Origin: Gonium pectorale
Lineage: Eukaryota; Chlorophyta; Chlorophyceae; Chlamydomonadales; Volvocaceae
DNA length: 10,427 nt
Assembly (NCBI GenBank): GCA_001584585.1
Contig: LSYV01000017.1
Span: 1,605,226 to 1,615,652, forward strand
Reading direction: 5' to 3'
The position numbers and the translations under genes were made by a program. Below, piece after piece: positions 1 through 8,900 of the stretch (positions are counted from its first letter, which is position 1; each line of letters begins with the position of its first letter). Below the pieces are notes generated by a model. The model did not search any database and was not told where the DNA came from. It saw only the letters and a list, made by a program, of their open reading frames with translations.

Positions 1-170
1 GGGTGGGTGGTGGGGCTCGTTTCGCTGTCGTACGTGGCACCCTTGTGACCAGCGAACCAACGCGCACGGGGCAATGGCGTGCCGTGTTGCCGTACTCCGT
101 ATCGGTTCCCGGGCTGCCAGACCCCTCACAGCTCCCACGCCCATCCCGCCTGCCACCGACACATCACCAG

Positions 171-2989
171 GCGTCATCAGTAGTCGAGGCGCTGGGCATT
201 CCGTACGAGGTGCACTATCCGTACGTCGAACCCTTCGCTTGCACTCTCCAGTCGGCCCCAGAAACGCGCCCCAGCGGCAACTTCACCCGCGTCGATTTCA
301 GGGATCGCGTTGCGCAGGTGAGCTGTTGGTGGACGCGCACTCCAACAAACAGCATGCTGCATTGCCTGAAGTTAGCCGGTGCCGTACAGGACGGCAGACA
401 TTGCAAGCAACGCCCTGCTTGCCTGCGTTACAAGCTCCTCTTCGTTTCCTCGCTAGTGACTTGCGAGGTTCTCCCCTTCACAATGCCAGGCCAAGGAGCA
501 CATCAGGAAATGGGGCTCCGTAGCAGCCGGCATGCTCGTCTACACCGATTTCTTTGGCATCGATGGCAAGCGGTGCGTCCGTCCGTGGCACGCGCATGCG
601 CGCAGGCGACACCTGCGCCGCCCACTGAAGGCGCATTGAGGGAAGGGTCCAGCCCATAACTCCATGTTGGCCCAACGCATAACCGCAAGGGGGGTTTGTG
701 CCGCACTATAGGCGTGCTTTACGCTGTCGTCATCAACCGCTGTGCCGTACACGCTGTACCTGCAGTACACATCATACGTTGCATGGCCGGTCACCGCCGC
801 CCGGCCCACCTCCCCCTCCCCCCCGCTGCCATTGCGATGCTACAGGCCATATGCCTGGGACGGCACAAGTGCTCTGGCAGGCGGCCACATGGTCAGCATC
901 GTCGGTTATAATGATACCGGGTGAGCTAGGCGAGGAGGCGCAATGCCATTTCGCCTAACCCGGTCATTTCCAATGACGGGGGCACAGTGGGGTATGTCGC
1001 GGAGCTCTAGGTCCTGTGCGGCCGCAGTCCCGCAGACAATCCCGACAGCGCCGGCCCCTGCATACCCACGTGCCTGTCACGCGAACATGGACATGGCTTG
1101 GGTTGAAATAGCATCAGCCAGCCAGCGCCTCAGTGCAAACGCGACACTTCCAACGCTAACGCCGGCCTCCTCTGCCTCCGTTGCGTCACCCACCATCAGG
1201 AGCTACTGGGTCATCAAGAACAGCTGGGGTACTGGGTGGGGCGATGGCGGCTATGCACTTGTTGCGTACGACAACGGGGGCGGCCTAATGGCCGGCTACT
1301 GGGACACCATCATTGGACTGACGTTTGGCTCTCAGCAATCTGCAACCCCGTGGCCTCCTCGGCCTCCTCCACCCCCTCCTCCACCTCCTTCACCCCCTTC
1401 TCCGCCTCCTCCTCCATCCCCGTCGCCTCCTCCTCCCCCGGCGCCGCCCACTCCTCCGCCCCCGTCGCCTCCCCCTCCTCCGCCCCCATCGCCTCCTCCT
1501 TCCCCATCGCCTCCACCTCCTCCGCCACCGTCGCCTCCTCCTCCTCCGCCCCCGTCGCCTCCCTCCCCGCCCCCAGCACCGCTGCCTCCCCCTCCGGCTC
1601 CCCCTCCCCCTCCGCGGCTCCCGCCCCCGCCACGGCCGCCAAGTCCCCGGCCGCCCTCCCCCAGGCCTCCAAGGCCACCCCCCCGCACACCGCCGTCGCC
1701 GCGCCCTCCACCGCCCTCGCCACCGGCCCTTTCGCCCTCGCCGCCCAGCCCAATGCCGCCCAACCCTGTCCCGCCTACAATGCCTCCACGTCCTCCTTTC
1801 CAGACGCATCGCCGCGTAGAGATGGCCCTGCCGCTCTGTGGCGACGGCGCCTGCTCAGGTGGGTTGTTACTCCCGAGGCACAATGCTCCGGTTGTGGCAC
1901 GCACGTACGCACCTGTGTGGGAGCTGTGGTCGCTGGGCGGGGCGCTCCGCCAAGAAGGCGGTGGGCGTGCGTTGCATGCACGGGCAGCAGCCTGCGACAT
2001 CGCCAGCGGCGCGGCTCGAGAGGGCGGGAGGGCGATGGGCGAGGGATAGGCGAGGGATGGGAGAGGGATGGGAGAGGGATGAGAGAGGGATGAGAGAGGG
2101 ATGGGAGAGGGACGAGCGCGCCGCTCGCCCTGCGTGAGTCTCCCACCAGGCACTCGCCGGGGCACGAACGATACGCGCTCGGGGCCATGCCCGGGGCGGC
2201 GGGGGGCATCTAAAGCGCGCGCCTTCAGTCGCCTCCGCCCCGCCCCCGCCCGCCGTGCCTCGCGCCGCCTCCTCGTGTTCCCCGCGCACGGCAGTGGCAT
2301 GGAGTGCGAATGGCGACGCCTCTTGCTTGCTCCACCGTGCCGCGACCCAGCCGCCATATGCACTACACCACACTCCTCCTCCCTGCTGTGTGTGCGTGTG
2401 CTCAGGCGGCGAGACGTGCCGCGCGTGCCCGGCCGATTGCGGCGTGTGCGGCCCGGGCGCCGGCTTCTGTGGTGACGGCGTCTGCAACTCGAGGAACAAC
2501 GGCGGCAGGCTGTCCCTCGGCTACGGCGAGACGTGCAGCAGCTGCGCCGCGGACTGCGGCCAGTGCACCGATGCGCTCTTCTGCGGTGAGTGCAGACTCA
2601 ACCCAACCGATAAAGCCACTCACTATGTTGTCAAGTATGAGGGCCTGATCCGCTGGGCATCAAGCTGTGGGATCTCTGAATGGCCGTTTAGGCAAGCGCC
2701 TGTGGCTTGCTGACAACTATCGGCCTACCGGCTGACAACTGGTACATGTACCGTTAGTGCCCTCGACGAGGTTGGCACGTGGGCGTCGCCAGCGGCACGT
2801 GGTGGCGCACCCACGATACCGAACCGCGGCTCTGCTGGTTTCACCCACCTGTTGACGCACTGGGCCGCCCCGCCTTTCCGCGCAGGCGACGGGGTGTGCA
2901 GCCCCGCTCGTCACGAGACCGCCAAGACGTGCTCCGCGGACTGCGGTGACGCCAACGCCAGCCGCCGGTCCCTGCGCGGGCCGCGCTGA
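171..2989 (+). CDS. Papain-family (C1A) cysteine protease with Pro-rich stalk and Cys-rich C-terminal modules (5' partial, 6 exons)
   Basis: Exons I assign: 171-317, 490-572, 846-920, 1200-1858, 2406-2585, 2886-2989. All introns are GT-AG and the phases (0,2,2,1,1) join in frame to TGA 2987-2989, giving about 415 visible residues. Exon 1 has the EVHYPYVEP motif, matching the papain E..YPY region. Exon 2 (AKEHIRKWG...VYTDFF) matches the stretch before the active-site loop. Exon 3 carries the catalytic His in GGHMVSIVGYND (His codon 886-888). Exon 4 opens with YWVIKNSWGTGWGDGGY, the catalytic Asn motif (Asn codon 1219-1221). The catalytic Cys motif is not present, so the 5' part lies left of the window; 1-170 looks like intron. 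After the enzyme come a Pro-rich stalk and three CGDGxC modules. By family, this is an endopeptidase; the stalk suggests a secreted or cell-wall protein, which is inference. The exon 2 to 3 join (GIDGK to PYAWDG) lacks the usual GVY, so a mini-exon could be missed there. Confidence 0.85.
1351..1803 (+). other. Ser/Pro-rich (hydroxyproline-rich type) stalk within the cysteine protease
   Basis: About 150 residues in the protease frame consist almost only of Pro with Ser, then Arg, Ala and Thr: blocks such as PPPPPPPPSPP and SPPPPPPP, later PPRPPSPRPP, with no stop codon. This composition is typical of extensin-like and algal extracellular-matrix glycoproteins, where such prolines are hydroxylated and glycosylated. 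It probably forms a rigid spacer between the catalytic domain and the Cys-rich modules. The other frames of this DNA also stay open for long stretches because the tract is almost pure pyrimidine on the plus strand; the Gly-, Arg- and Glu-rich readings there are artefacts. Confidence 0.85.
1837..2989 (+). other. Three Cys-rich CGDGxC...GETCxxCxxDCG modules, split by phase-1 introns
   Basis: Module 1 starts at LCGDGACSG in exon 4 and continues after the intron as GETCRACPADCGVC. Module 2 (FCGDGVC...GETCSSCAADCGQC) has an insert of about 10 residues. Module 3 begins with FC at the end of exon 5 and continues as GDGVC...KTCSADCG in the last exon; it has lost the usual first C of the CxxC pair and ends the protein soon after with a basic tail. 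Repeats of this spacing occur in algal and other secreted proteins; they are presumably disulphide-bonded adhesion or binding modules, but I know no assigned function. The middle exon (2406-2585, 180 nt) is flanked by phase-1 introns on both sides. Confidence 0.75.
2041..2112 (+). repeat. 11-bp minisatellite in a protease-gene intron
   Basis: About six tandem copies of GAGGGATGGGA with one- or two-base variants lie inside the intron 1859-2405. The tract is purine-only apart from single T or C bases. The rest of this 547-nt intron shows no coding signal that fits the flanking exon phases. Confidence 0.9.
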
Positions 2990-3158
2990 GTGATGAGGCG
3001 TGGATGCGGAAGGCCCGCGTGCAGGCCCCCACCCCTGCGCACGCTGGTCGGTGCAGCCGGTATGCCTCTGGCGCCGCCCATCTGCCCATCTGTCCATCTG
3101 CTGGATGGACGCACAGCTGGGCGAATGATGAGCAGATGCCCGCATGTGCGAGCGTGCG

Positions 3159-3163
3159 TGTAA
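3159..3163 (+). promoter_or_regulatory. Candidate poly(A) signal TGTAA of the cysteine protease gene
   Basis: TGTAA, the usual volvocine green-algal polyadenylation signal, occurs 170 nt after the protease stop codon. It is the first one I find on this strand after the stop, so a 3' UTR of about 185 nt is implied. Confidence 0.55.
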
Positions 3164-3212
3164 ACTAGGAGTATGAGTGCACTGCTGCGAACGTGCGTGC
3201 ATAACATCCTCG

Positions 3213-3337
3213 GCAGATAACCCCTTGGATGACATTTTTGAAGTGGATCCGCTCGCTGCGAGCAGTGCGGGCGAGGCCATCCAAGAGGGACGGCACGAAT
3301 GGGGCTAGCAATGGGCCGTACTCAAGGCCGGACATGT
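3213..3337 (+). pseudogene. Possible LTO1/Yae1-like N-terminal fragment, frame-disrupted
   Basis: One frame reads DNPLDDIFEVDPL, then EAIQEGRHEWG, and stops at TAG 3306-3308. Two bases out of step, the text continues LAMGRTQGR. Removing two bases near 3300 in thought would give consecutive G-x3-G spacing (EG, EG, MG, QG), as in the deca-GX3 region of LTO1/Yae1 proteins, which also start with a D-x-F segment followed by E...EG. Those proteins are adaptors for Fe-S cluster insertion into the ribosome-recycling factor ABCE1. No start codon, no downstream continuation and no compatible exon partner were found. A decayed gene fragment or a chance resemblance are both possible. A third frame here ends NGPYSRPDMYAY and then TGA (3345-3347) and could compete. 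Confidence 0.25.
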
Positions 3338-3451
3338 ACGCCTACTGAGGGTGGAAACCCCTCCGCTCCGCTGCCATAGCATTTGTTTTACAGTTGACGG
3401 CTGGGTGCAGATTGGCCGCTTCTGGTTGGCGCCCATGCATATTATTAACAC

Positions 3452-3643
3452 ATGTCCAGTGTGCGACTTACTCGGGCTTTCGTATTTGACTGCTCCATTC
3501 ATCGGACGGTGCGCATGCGTGTTGCCGGGCAGATGCGGCTTGAGGGTGTGGCTGTTTGCGACCTCACCCGGGGCGTACGTCTCTTTGCCGGGGAGTACGG
3601 TGGTAAGCCATCGTGGCTTGTGGAGGCCGATGTGTTGCGGTAG
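3452..3643 (+). CDS. Hypothetical short ORF or terminal exon (63 codons), unrecognised
   Basis: An ATG-initiated frame begins MSSVRLTRAFVFD, contains EGVAVCDLTRGVRLF and ends in SWLVEADVLR before TAG. The composition is protein-like (mixed hydrophobic and charged residues, not low complexity), unlike most chance frames nearby. I recognise no family. It may be the last exon of a gene whose earlier exons I cannot identify, with a G/T-rich region after it and a TGTAA at 4110-4114 as a possible 3' end. It could also be a transposon remnant or chance. Confidence 0.25.
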   Translation: MSSVRLTRAFVFDCSIHRTVRMRVAGQMRLEGVAVCDLTRGVRLFAGEYGGKPSWLVEADVLR

Positions 3644-5312
3644 ATGTGCGCCTTCATGCGACTTGATTTATCATGATGTGTTATGAAGAGGATGCAAACA
3701 CGTGGAGTTGCTTACCGGTCCACGCCTTTCAGTGTGACTGTGTCTGGACAAGCAAGCCGGTTAGCTGAGCATACATTGATTGATTCATTGTCCTCGGAAC
3801 TGCAAATCCTGCGCGAGATCCCGCTATAGCTGTGGCTGTGTGGGCTCGTGGGCGTGGCTTGTTGCACGGTGTGCGGGCTGGGGCCTACAGCGTGGCGCCT
3901 GGGTGCGTCCTGCATCCTCAAGGCACGCTTCCTCGCTCGGCTGCTTGTTGCGCTCGGTTCCTTGGCATGTGCTCCGTCGTGGTTGGCTATTGACATGCTG
4001 CTGTCGGTGTAGCGGCCGTGGCACGGCCCGTGGGGCATGTCCTGCTTGCTGTGGTTGCTTGCCGATGCGTCATTCGCTCGTGGCCACGACGCCCGCCTGC
4101 ATCCCCGCGTGTAACACGGTACACTTGATTTCCTGAGAGCAAGCATCCCCAAGCAGCCTGACGGCATACATACACGAAATCGGCATGCGAGCGCGTTCGA
4201 TGCGGAGACGGTTTAAGGCACATGGTAAGGAACACCCATGTGCTGCAGTTAGCCGTGCTGCTCCAACGACCAACATGACAACGAACAACGGTATCCGGTT
4301 GGATATGTTCCCTCCGCCTGCTGGCGGCGACGACGCGGCGCTGCAATGCTGCTTTGCCTGGCTAGGCCGATGGCAGCCAGGTCGATCTGCCTCAGCGCCG
4401 TGCATCGTCGTTTTGGCAGCTAGATGAATAGACGCGGGAAATATGCGAAAAGAAGCGCGCAGTTTTGTGGCCCAGGGCTCAGGGCCCCGAGCGAGCTGCG
4501 TTGCACGGCGGCATGGGCCTTCGGGCATGGTGCATCGTGCATGTGCTGTTCGTCGCGATCGTCCCCTCCCTGCCCTGCCCTGTGGCCTGGAGGGGTCCCG
4601 AGGCCCCGAGCCGACACGCAAGAAGCGACCACGCGTGCGCCAACCTGCTCCCCGATCTCATGATGGGCCGGTCGCGCGTCGCGGTGCCTGCGAGCCTGCC
4701 TGGTGCCTGCTTTCCTCACATGCGGCGCCGGCTGTTGCGGGGTCTGGGAAGGTCCCCCAAATGCAGACGCTTGCAAACACTCTCAGACGATTGCAAACAC
4801 TTGCAGACGCTTGCAGACTCTCGCCAGTGCGGCAGTACTCTTTTAGAACACTGTCTGAGTGTTTTGCGGTTCAAGCTGGAGCACAAACGCTCAGGCGGCA
4901 ACGCCCAAAGGCGCGCCGTACAGTGAAAAACGGCGGAGCATGGTGGCCGGGTGGGGGTCCCAGGACCCCCCCCCCCATCACACATACCCCCTCCCCCCTC
5001 ATAGCCCATGCAGACGCCAAAAAAACTACACGACCACCCTCACACGTTACTGTATTTCAACCGTCGGCCGCAAATGCATTTGGGTGTTACAACGTGTTAC
5101 CATAGGTCACCTGCGGCCTTGCCGTGATGACTATGCGCGTGCAGTCGCAACTTGACGCGGAACCAACATGACGTACCCGAGCGCCCTCCGGCCGCACCGA
5201 ACAACGGTACCACAGATAGAAAAGTATGGGACCGAGCCTCCTGTGCTTCCGACTCCAGGTTACGGGAGGCTACCGCCACACCGCGCACAGCCCGGCTTCC
5301 TTTGCCCAGCAC
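3644..5312. other. Intergenic spacer, no gene recognised
   Basis: Both strands were read. Several frames are open for 100-220 codons, but none shows a recognisable motif, and all are rich in Arg, Pro, Ala and Cys as expected for chance frames in GC-rich DNA. The first part (3720-4110) is T/G-rich on the plus strand, like volvocine 3' UTRs, and ends with TGTAA at 4110-4114. The spacer also holds a 10-bp minisatellite at 4761-4820 and a C-run with a short palindrome at 4955-4975. Confidence 0.5.
4761..4820 (+). repeat. 10-bp minisatellite (consensus TTGCAGACGC)
   Basis: Six units fit exact 10-bp register: ATGCAGACGC, TTGCAAACAC, TCTCAGACGA, TTGCAAACAC, TTGCAGACGC, TTGCAGACTC. No coding role is evident. 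Confidence 0.9.
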
Positions 5313-5336
5313 ACAGTCGTGAAACGACTGTTGTAA
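5313..5336 (+). terminator. Perfect 8-bp hairpin followed directly by TGTAA
   Basis: ACAGTCGT, a three-base GAA loop and ACGACTGT form a perfect stem, followed at once by TGTAA (5332-5336). This could mark the 3' end of a plus-strand transcript, but no plus-strand gene is recognised upstream. The stem also forms on the minus strand, just past the candidate IMP1 poly(A) signal. Confidence 0.3.
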
Positions 5337-5354
5337 CTCGACAAGCCCCGGCGA

Positions 5355-5359
5355 TTACA
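5355..5359 (-). promoter_or_regulatory. Candidate poly(A) signal TGTAA of the IMP1-like gene
   Basis: Read on the minus strand, TGTAA occurs 621 nt beyond the IMP1 stop codon. I see no earlier copy, so this implies a 3' UTR of about 640 nt covering roughly 5340-5980. No other gene is recognised in that stretch: its long open frames on both strands are Pro/Arg/Ala-rich and carry no motif. Confidence 0.4.
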
Positions 5360-5980
5360 AAATATGCCCCACGCAGCTCAAAGTAGCACACCGCCCACGC
5401 TGATGCGTGTCGCGGGGAACCGCTCCGGCAACAGCAATGTGTTCTCGCCTCCCGGTTCATCTACTCCTCTCAGCCCAGCTACTGCCGTCCCCCAGAAAGA
5501 CAGAACGCTGGGGCGCATCCCCAGGCCCCCTTGCGCCGGCCGCCGCCAAAGGTCGGTTGCAGTCGGCGGCAGCCAGGCCCCAGCCCCCAGCTGCCCGCCT
5601 TCCGCCCAATTCGCACGAGCGCAGACGAGGCCAGGGCGCTGGTGGCGCGGGGTGGGGGGCCGGGCCGACAGGTCCGACCCTCCGCGGAGGGCTCGCAAAC
5701 CAAGCTCGTGTGCAAGCACGGTCGTTGCACGCCAAGGCCAGCATCCTTGGCCAGGGGAGGCTCCGCCAGCGAGGCCAGCGCCGCCGCCGTCCCAGCGGCC
5801 GCCCACGTCCCGGCAGCCGCCGCTGCTGGAAGGGGGCGGCATTGCCTCCATGCACCCGCCTCGTTGTCCGCCATCGCGCACGTACCGATATGTCGCCACG
5901 CATGCTCTGCGGAGTACAGCGTATGGCACGAAGGTACGCCACACCGTATGCTGCCCGATGCACCGCACACGGTGGCATGT

Positions 5981-8900
5981 TCACCCGTGCCTGACCGCGT
6001 CTGCGGAGCTGTCGACCCACTTGAGGCGCGGCCACACCTGCGGGGCCGCAGCAAACAGCCAACCGTTGGTTTCGGCGCCGGGCGTGGCCGCAGCAAACGG
6101 CCGTTGATCTCACAATGCACAACATCTCAGGCATGAGAAGACGATGACTGAAGAGGCGGGGTGCTGGGCTGTACGTGCTCACGTGTACCTGGAGGGCAGG
6201 CAGCACGGCCTGGTGGGCGCCACTCCGCAACGCTCCCCGCCCGCCGCCCATTCAAGATCCGGCGCACCGCAGCCACACGGGATAGGGGGGGGGCGCAAAC
6301 CTGGCCCCGCGGCTCCCCGTCCATGCCCTTGACCCCCCTCCCCACACACACGCCGCCCACGGGAGCCGTCAGGTAGAAGCCAGTGCCTCCAGTTTTCGAT
6401 TACCCCCCCCCGCCCACCGCACCCAGGGCGCATGCCCAATCTGCGGGGTACCCCCACCGCGATGCCTACGTCTCTGAACTACCCGTCCCGCGTCGCCACC
6501 CGTCATCGCGCCCCCTATGTCATGCGGGCAGGCGGCTCTGCGCCCATACGACCAGCGGCCCAAGCCCCGTTGTCCTCTTGCCACCCCTTCCGCCCGACCC
6601 CGACCAGGAGGACGGCATGATGCCGATTGTGAACTGTGCGCGCAAGCAGATGCGGCAGTTGCCCGCTCAACAACTTGCCCGCCTTTATTCCCCGGCCCAA
6701 ACCCCGCTGTCCCTGAGAGCGGAATCTGACAGGGCGAGGCCCCGCCCCGCCCCGCCCCTCCCCGCCCCGCCCCGCCCCTCCCCGCCCCGCCCCGCCCCGC
6801 CCACCTGCAGCACGACTCTCCCGCGGATCAGGGCCATGGGCACCGCTCCGTACTGCCGCGAGTCGAGCGAGTGGGGCGGGTTGTCGCCCTGCAGCCACAC
6901 GTGGCCGGGGGGCACCTGCGGAGGGCAGGGGCGGAGGGCACGTGCGGGCGGCTGCATGAGGGGTAGAGCTAGGTATGTAGTTTCGGTGAGGTTGATTGTG
7001 TTCTGTGGGTCGCATGGTATGGGCGTGCATGGGGGCTGCGTGGTTACGTGTGGTTATGTGTGGTTACGTGTGGTTACTTGTGCGCATGCAGAGAGCGTGC
7101 TGCAGACAGCAGACTGAGCGCTAGGCAAGTAGCAAACAGGCAGGCAAGCTTGCAACCTGGCGGGTGCGCTGGTGTGTAGACGCACACAGACCTACGCAGC
7201 GACTGGGTTTGGGATGAGGCTACCCACCGGGCGGGCAGGAGCACAATTGACGGCGCCCAACGTGCCGGCAGTTTTATCGAACCAAGGCTCGGTGTTGCTC
7301 GCGCCAGGGGTGGGGGGAGGGTCACGCGGCTGGCGTACCTGGTGGCCAACCGCCAACAAGCCAGCCCAGAGCCCTTACCAGGGATCCCACACACACACGC
7401 GCGCACAACACGCATATATATACACACTCACACACACGGGCCCGCCTGCCTTTATTCGTTGCTAGGCTGGACTGCACTGCACTGGGCACTCAAAATTGCT
7501 TCCACAGCGGGAGCCCAACAGCCCCTCGAGCTTCACGGGCGAGCCCCCGGCCGCCGCGCACCTTCTCCCGCCGCACGCCTGCGTGCTCCCGGTCCGGGTA
7601 CAGCAGCACCTCCTCGCCCTGGGGGCCGTCGCCGAGCGAGTCCAAGGGCGTGGGTTTGGCGAGGAAGGGCTGCCATCAAGCGGTGTTTCATCCATGGGCC
7701 GGTGTAGTTTGAGGACATCGGTGTCACGAAACCGGCGAGGCGTGAGGTGACGTCATGGGGGTAGTGTTAATGGGACGTCGTGTGGGATGGGTGGACGAGG
7801 GATGGGGATAAAGAATGGGGTCGGTCGGTTCACTGCGGAGAGGGAGGAGGGGCCGTGAGGGGCCGTGAGCAATAGCCACTAAGTAGCGCCGCGGGACGGC
7901 AGCAACGCCAATGAGGCGGACGGGGGGGAATGGGAACTCGCGTTCCGGGGTGCTTTGGCAGAAGGTAAGCTGCGTGGAGGTGGTGGGGCCTCGCACAGGA
8001 AGTGCGCCTGCGACGTCAGTGGGTCGGCTGGTCAGGGTGCCAGGGAGGGTCCCAGCGCAACGGCATCAAGGTGCACAGCGGCAGCGGTGGACGACGACCG
8101 GACCCCCCGCCCCGCCCCGCCCCGTACCGCATGCTACGCGCCTCCACCCGGCGACGCTGCGAGTGGCCTCCAGAAGAGTCCTGGCTCATGGCTTTGTGAT
8201 GTCAACCACGCGCCGCCACAACAGGCGCCCCCGCCCGTGCGCCCGCCGACCCCCCCTGCCCGCACCTGCACCGCCGTAACCCGCTTGATGATGGCTTCCG
8301 CGGGGTCCACCGGCCGAGTGCAGATGACCACATCGCCTGAGGGTTGGGGGTGTTTGATAAAGACGATGCAGGACACCCGATGCGGTGAGTAGGAACTGGG
8401 ATCAGGATTGCGGCGCTCTGGACGGATGCGGCCCGCGCCCGACCCGCCGAAGGTTACGATGCGCCCTGCCCACTCCCCCGTAACGGGTGGAAGGAATACA
8501 CCCCAACCACGCCCCTAAACTCCTTCCTCGAAACTATTCATGACCCGCGCTTAAGCCTACCGGGCTGCAGCTCGCCCCACATTGGTGTTACCGCCTCTGC
8601 AATGACCAGGTCGCCCCGGCCGCCGAAGGTGGGGTACATGGAGGGGCCCGTCACCTTGGTCACGAACAGGCCATAGCGGCTGAACTGCGTGGGGGAGGGG
8701 GAGGGGGTGAAAGGGGAGAGGGCAGAGAGCCGAACAGGACGTTGGGGTGCGCGGCTCGTATGGGCTGTCATGGCGCTAGTACAGGAGGTCAGAAGCTGAT
8801 TCGCCAACCTGCAAGCAGCGCTGCTGTGTGCCTGTGCGTGACCTCCCCCCTCCGCCGCATGCATTACCCCGCCGAGCCGTGGCGCGGGCGACTCACGACG

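Noticed and set aside
3..659. 218-codon plus-strand frame taken as one protein
   Set aside because: Only 171-317 carries protease text. The rest is intron; the next exon (490-572) is in another frame.
1332..2363. 343-codon minus-strand frame, very Gly-rich
   Set aside because: It is the antisense of the Pro-rich stalk and the 11-bp intron repeat. Composition follows from the repeats, and the plus strand has a motif-bearing gene.
4955..4975. Short palindrome GGGGGTCC/GGACCCCC beside a C-run as a transposon end
   Set aside because: No matching second terminus or target duplication was found.
4443..5105. 220-codon plus-strand frame in the spacer
   Set aside because: It runs through the 10-bp minisatellite and a C-run, is rich in Arg and Pro, and has no motif.
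5364..6251. Several overlapping 200-260 codon frames on both strands
   Set aside because: They overlap the IMP1 last exon and 3' UTR, have chance GC-rich composition, and none carries a motif.
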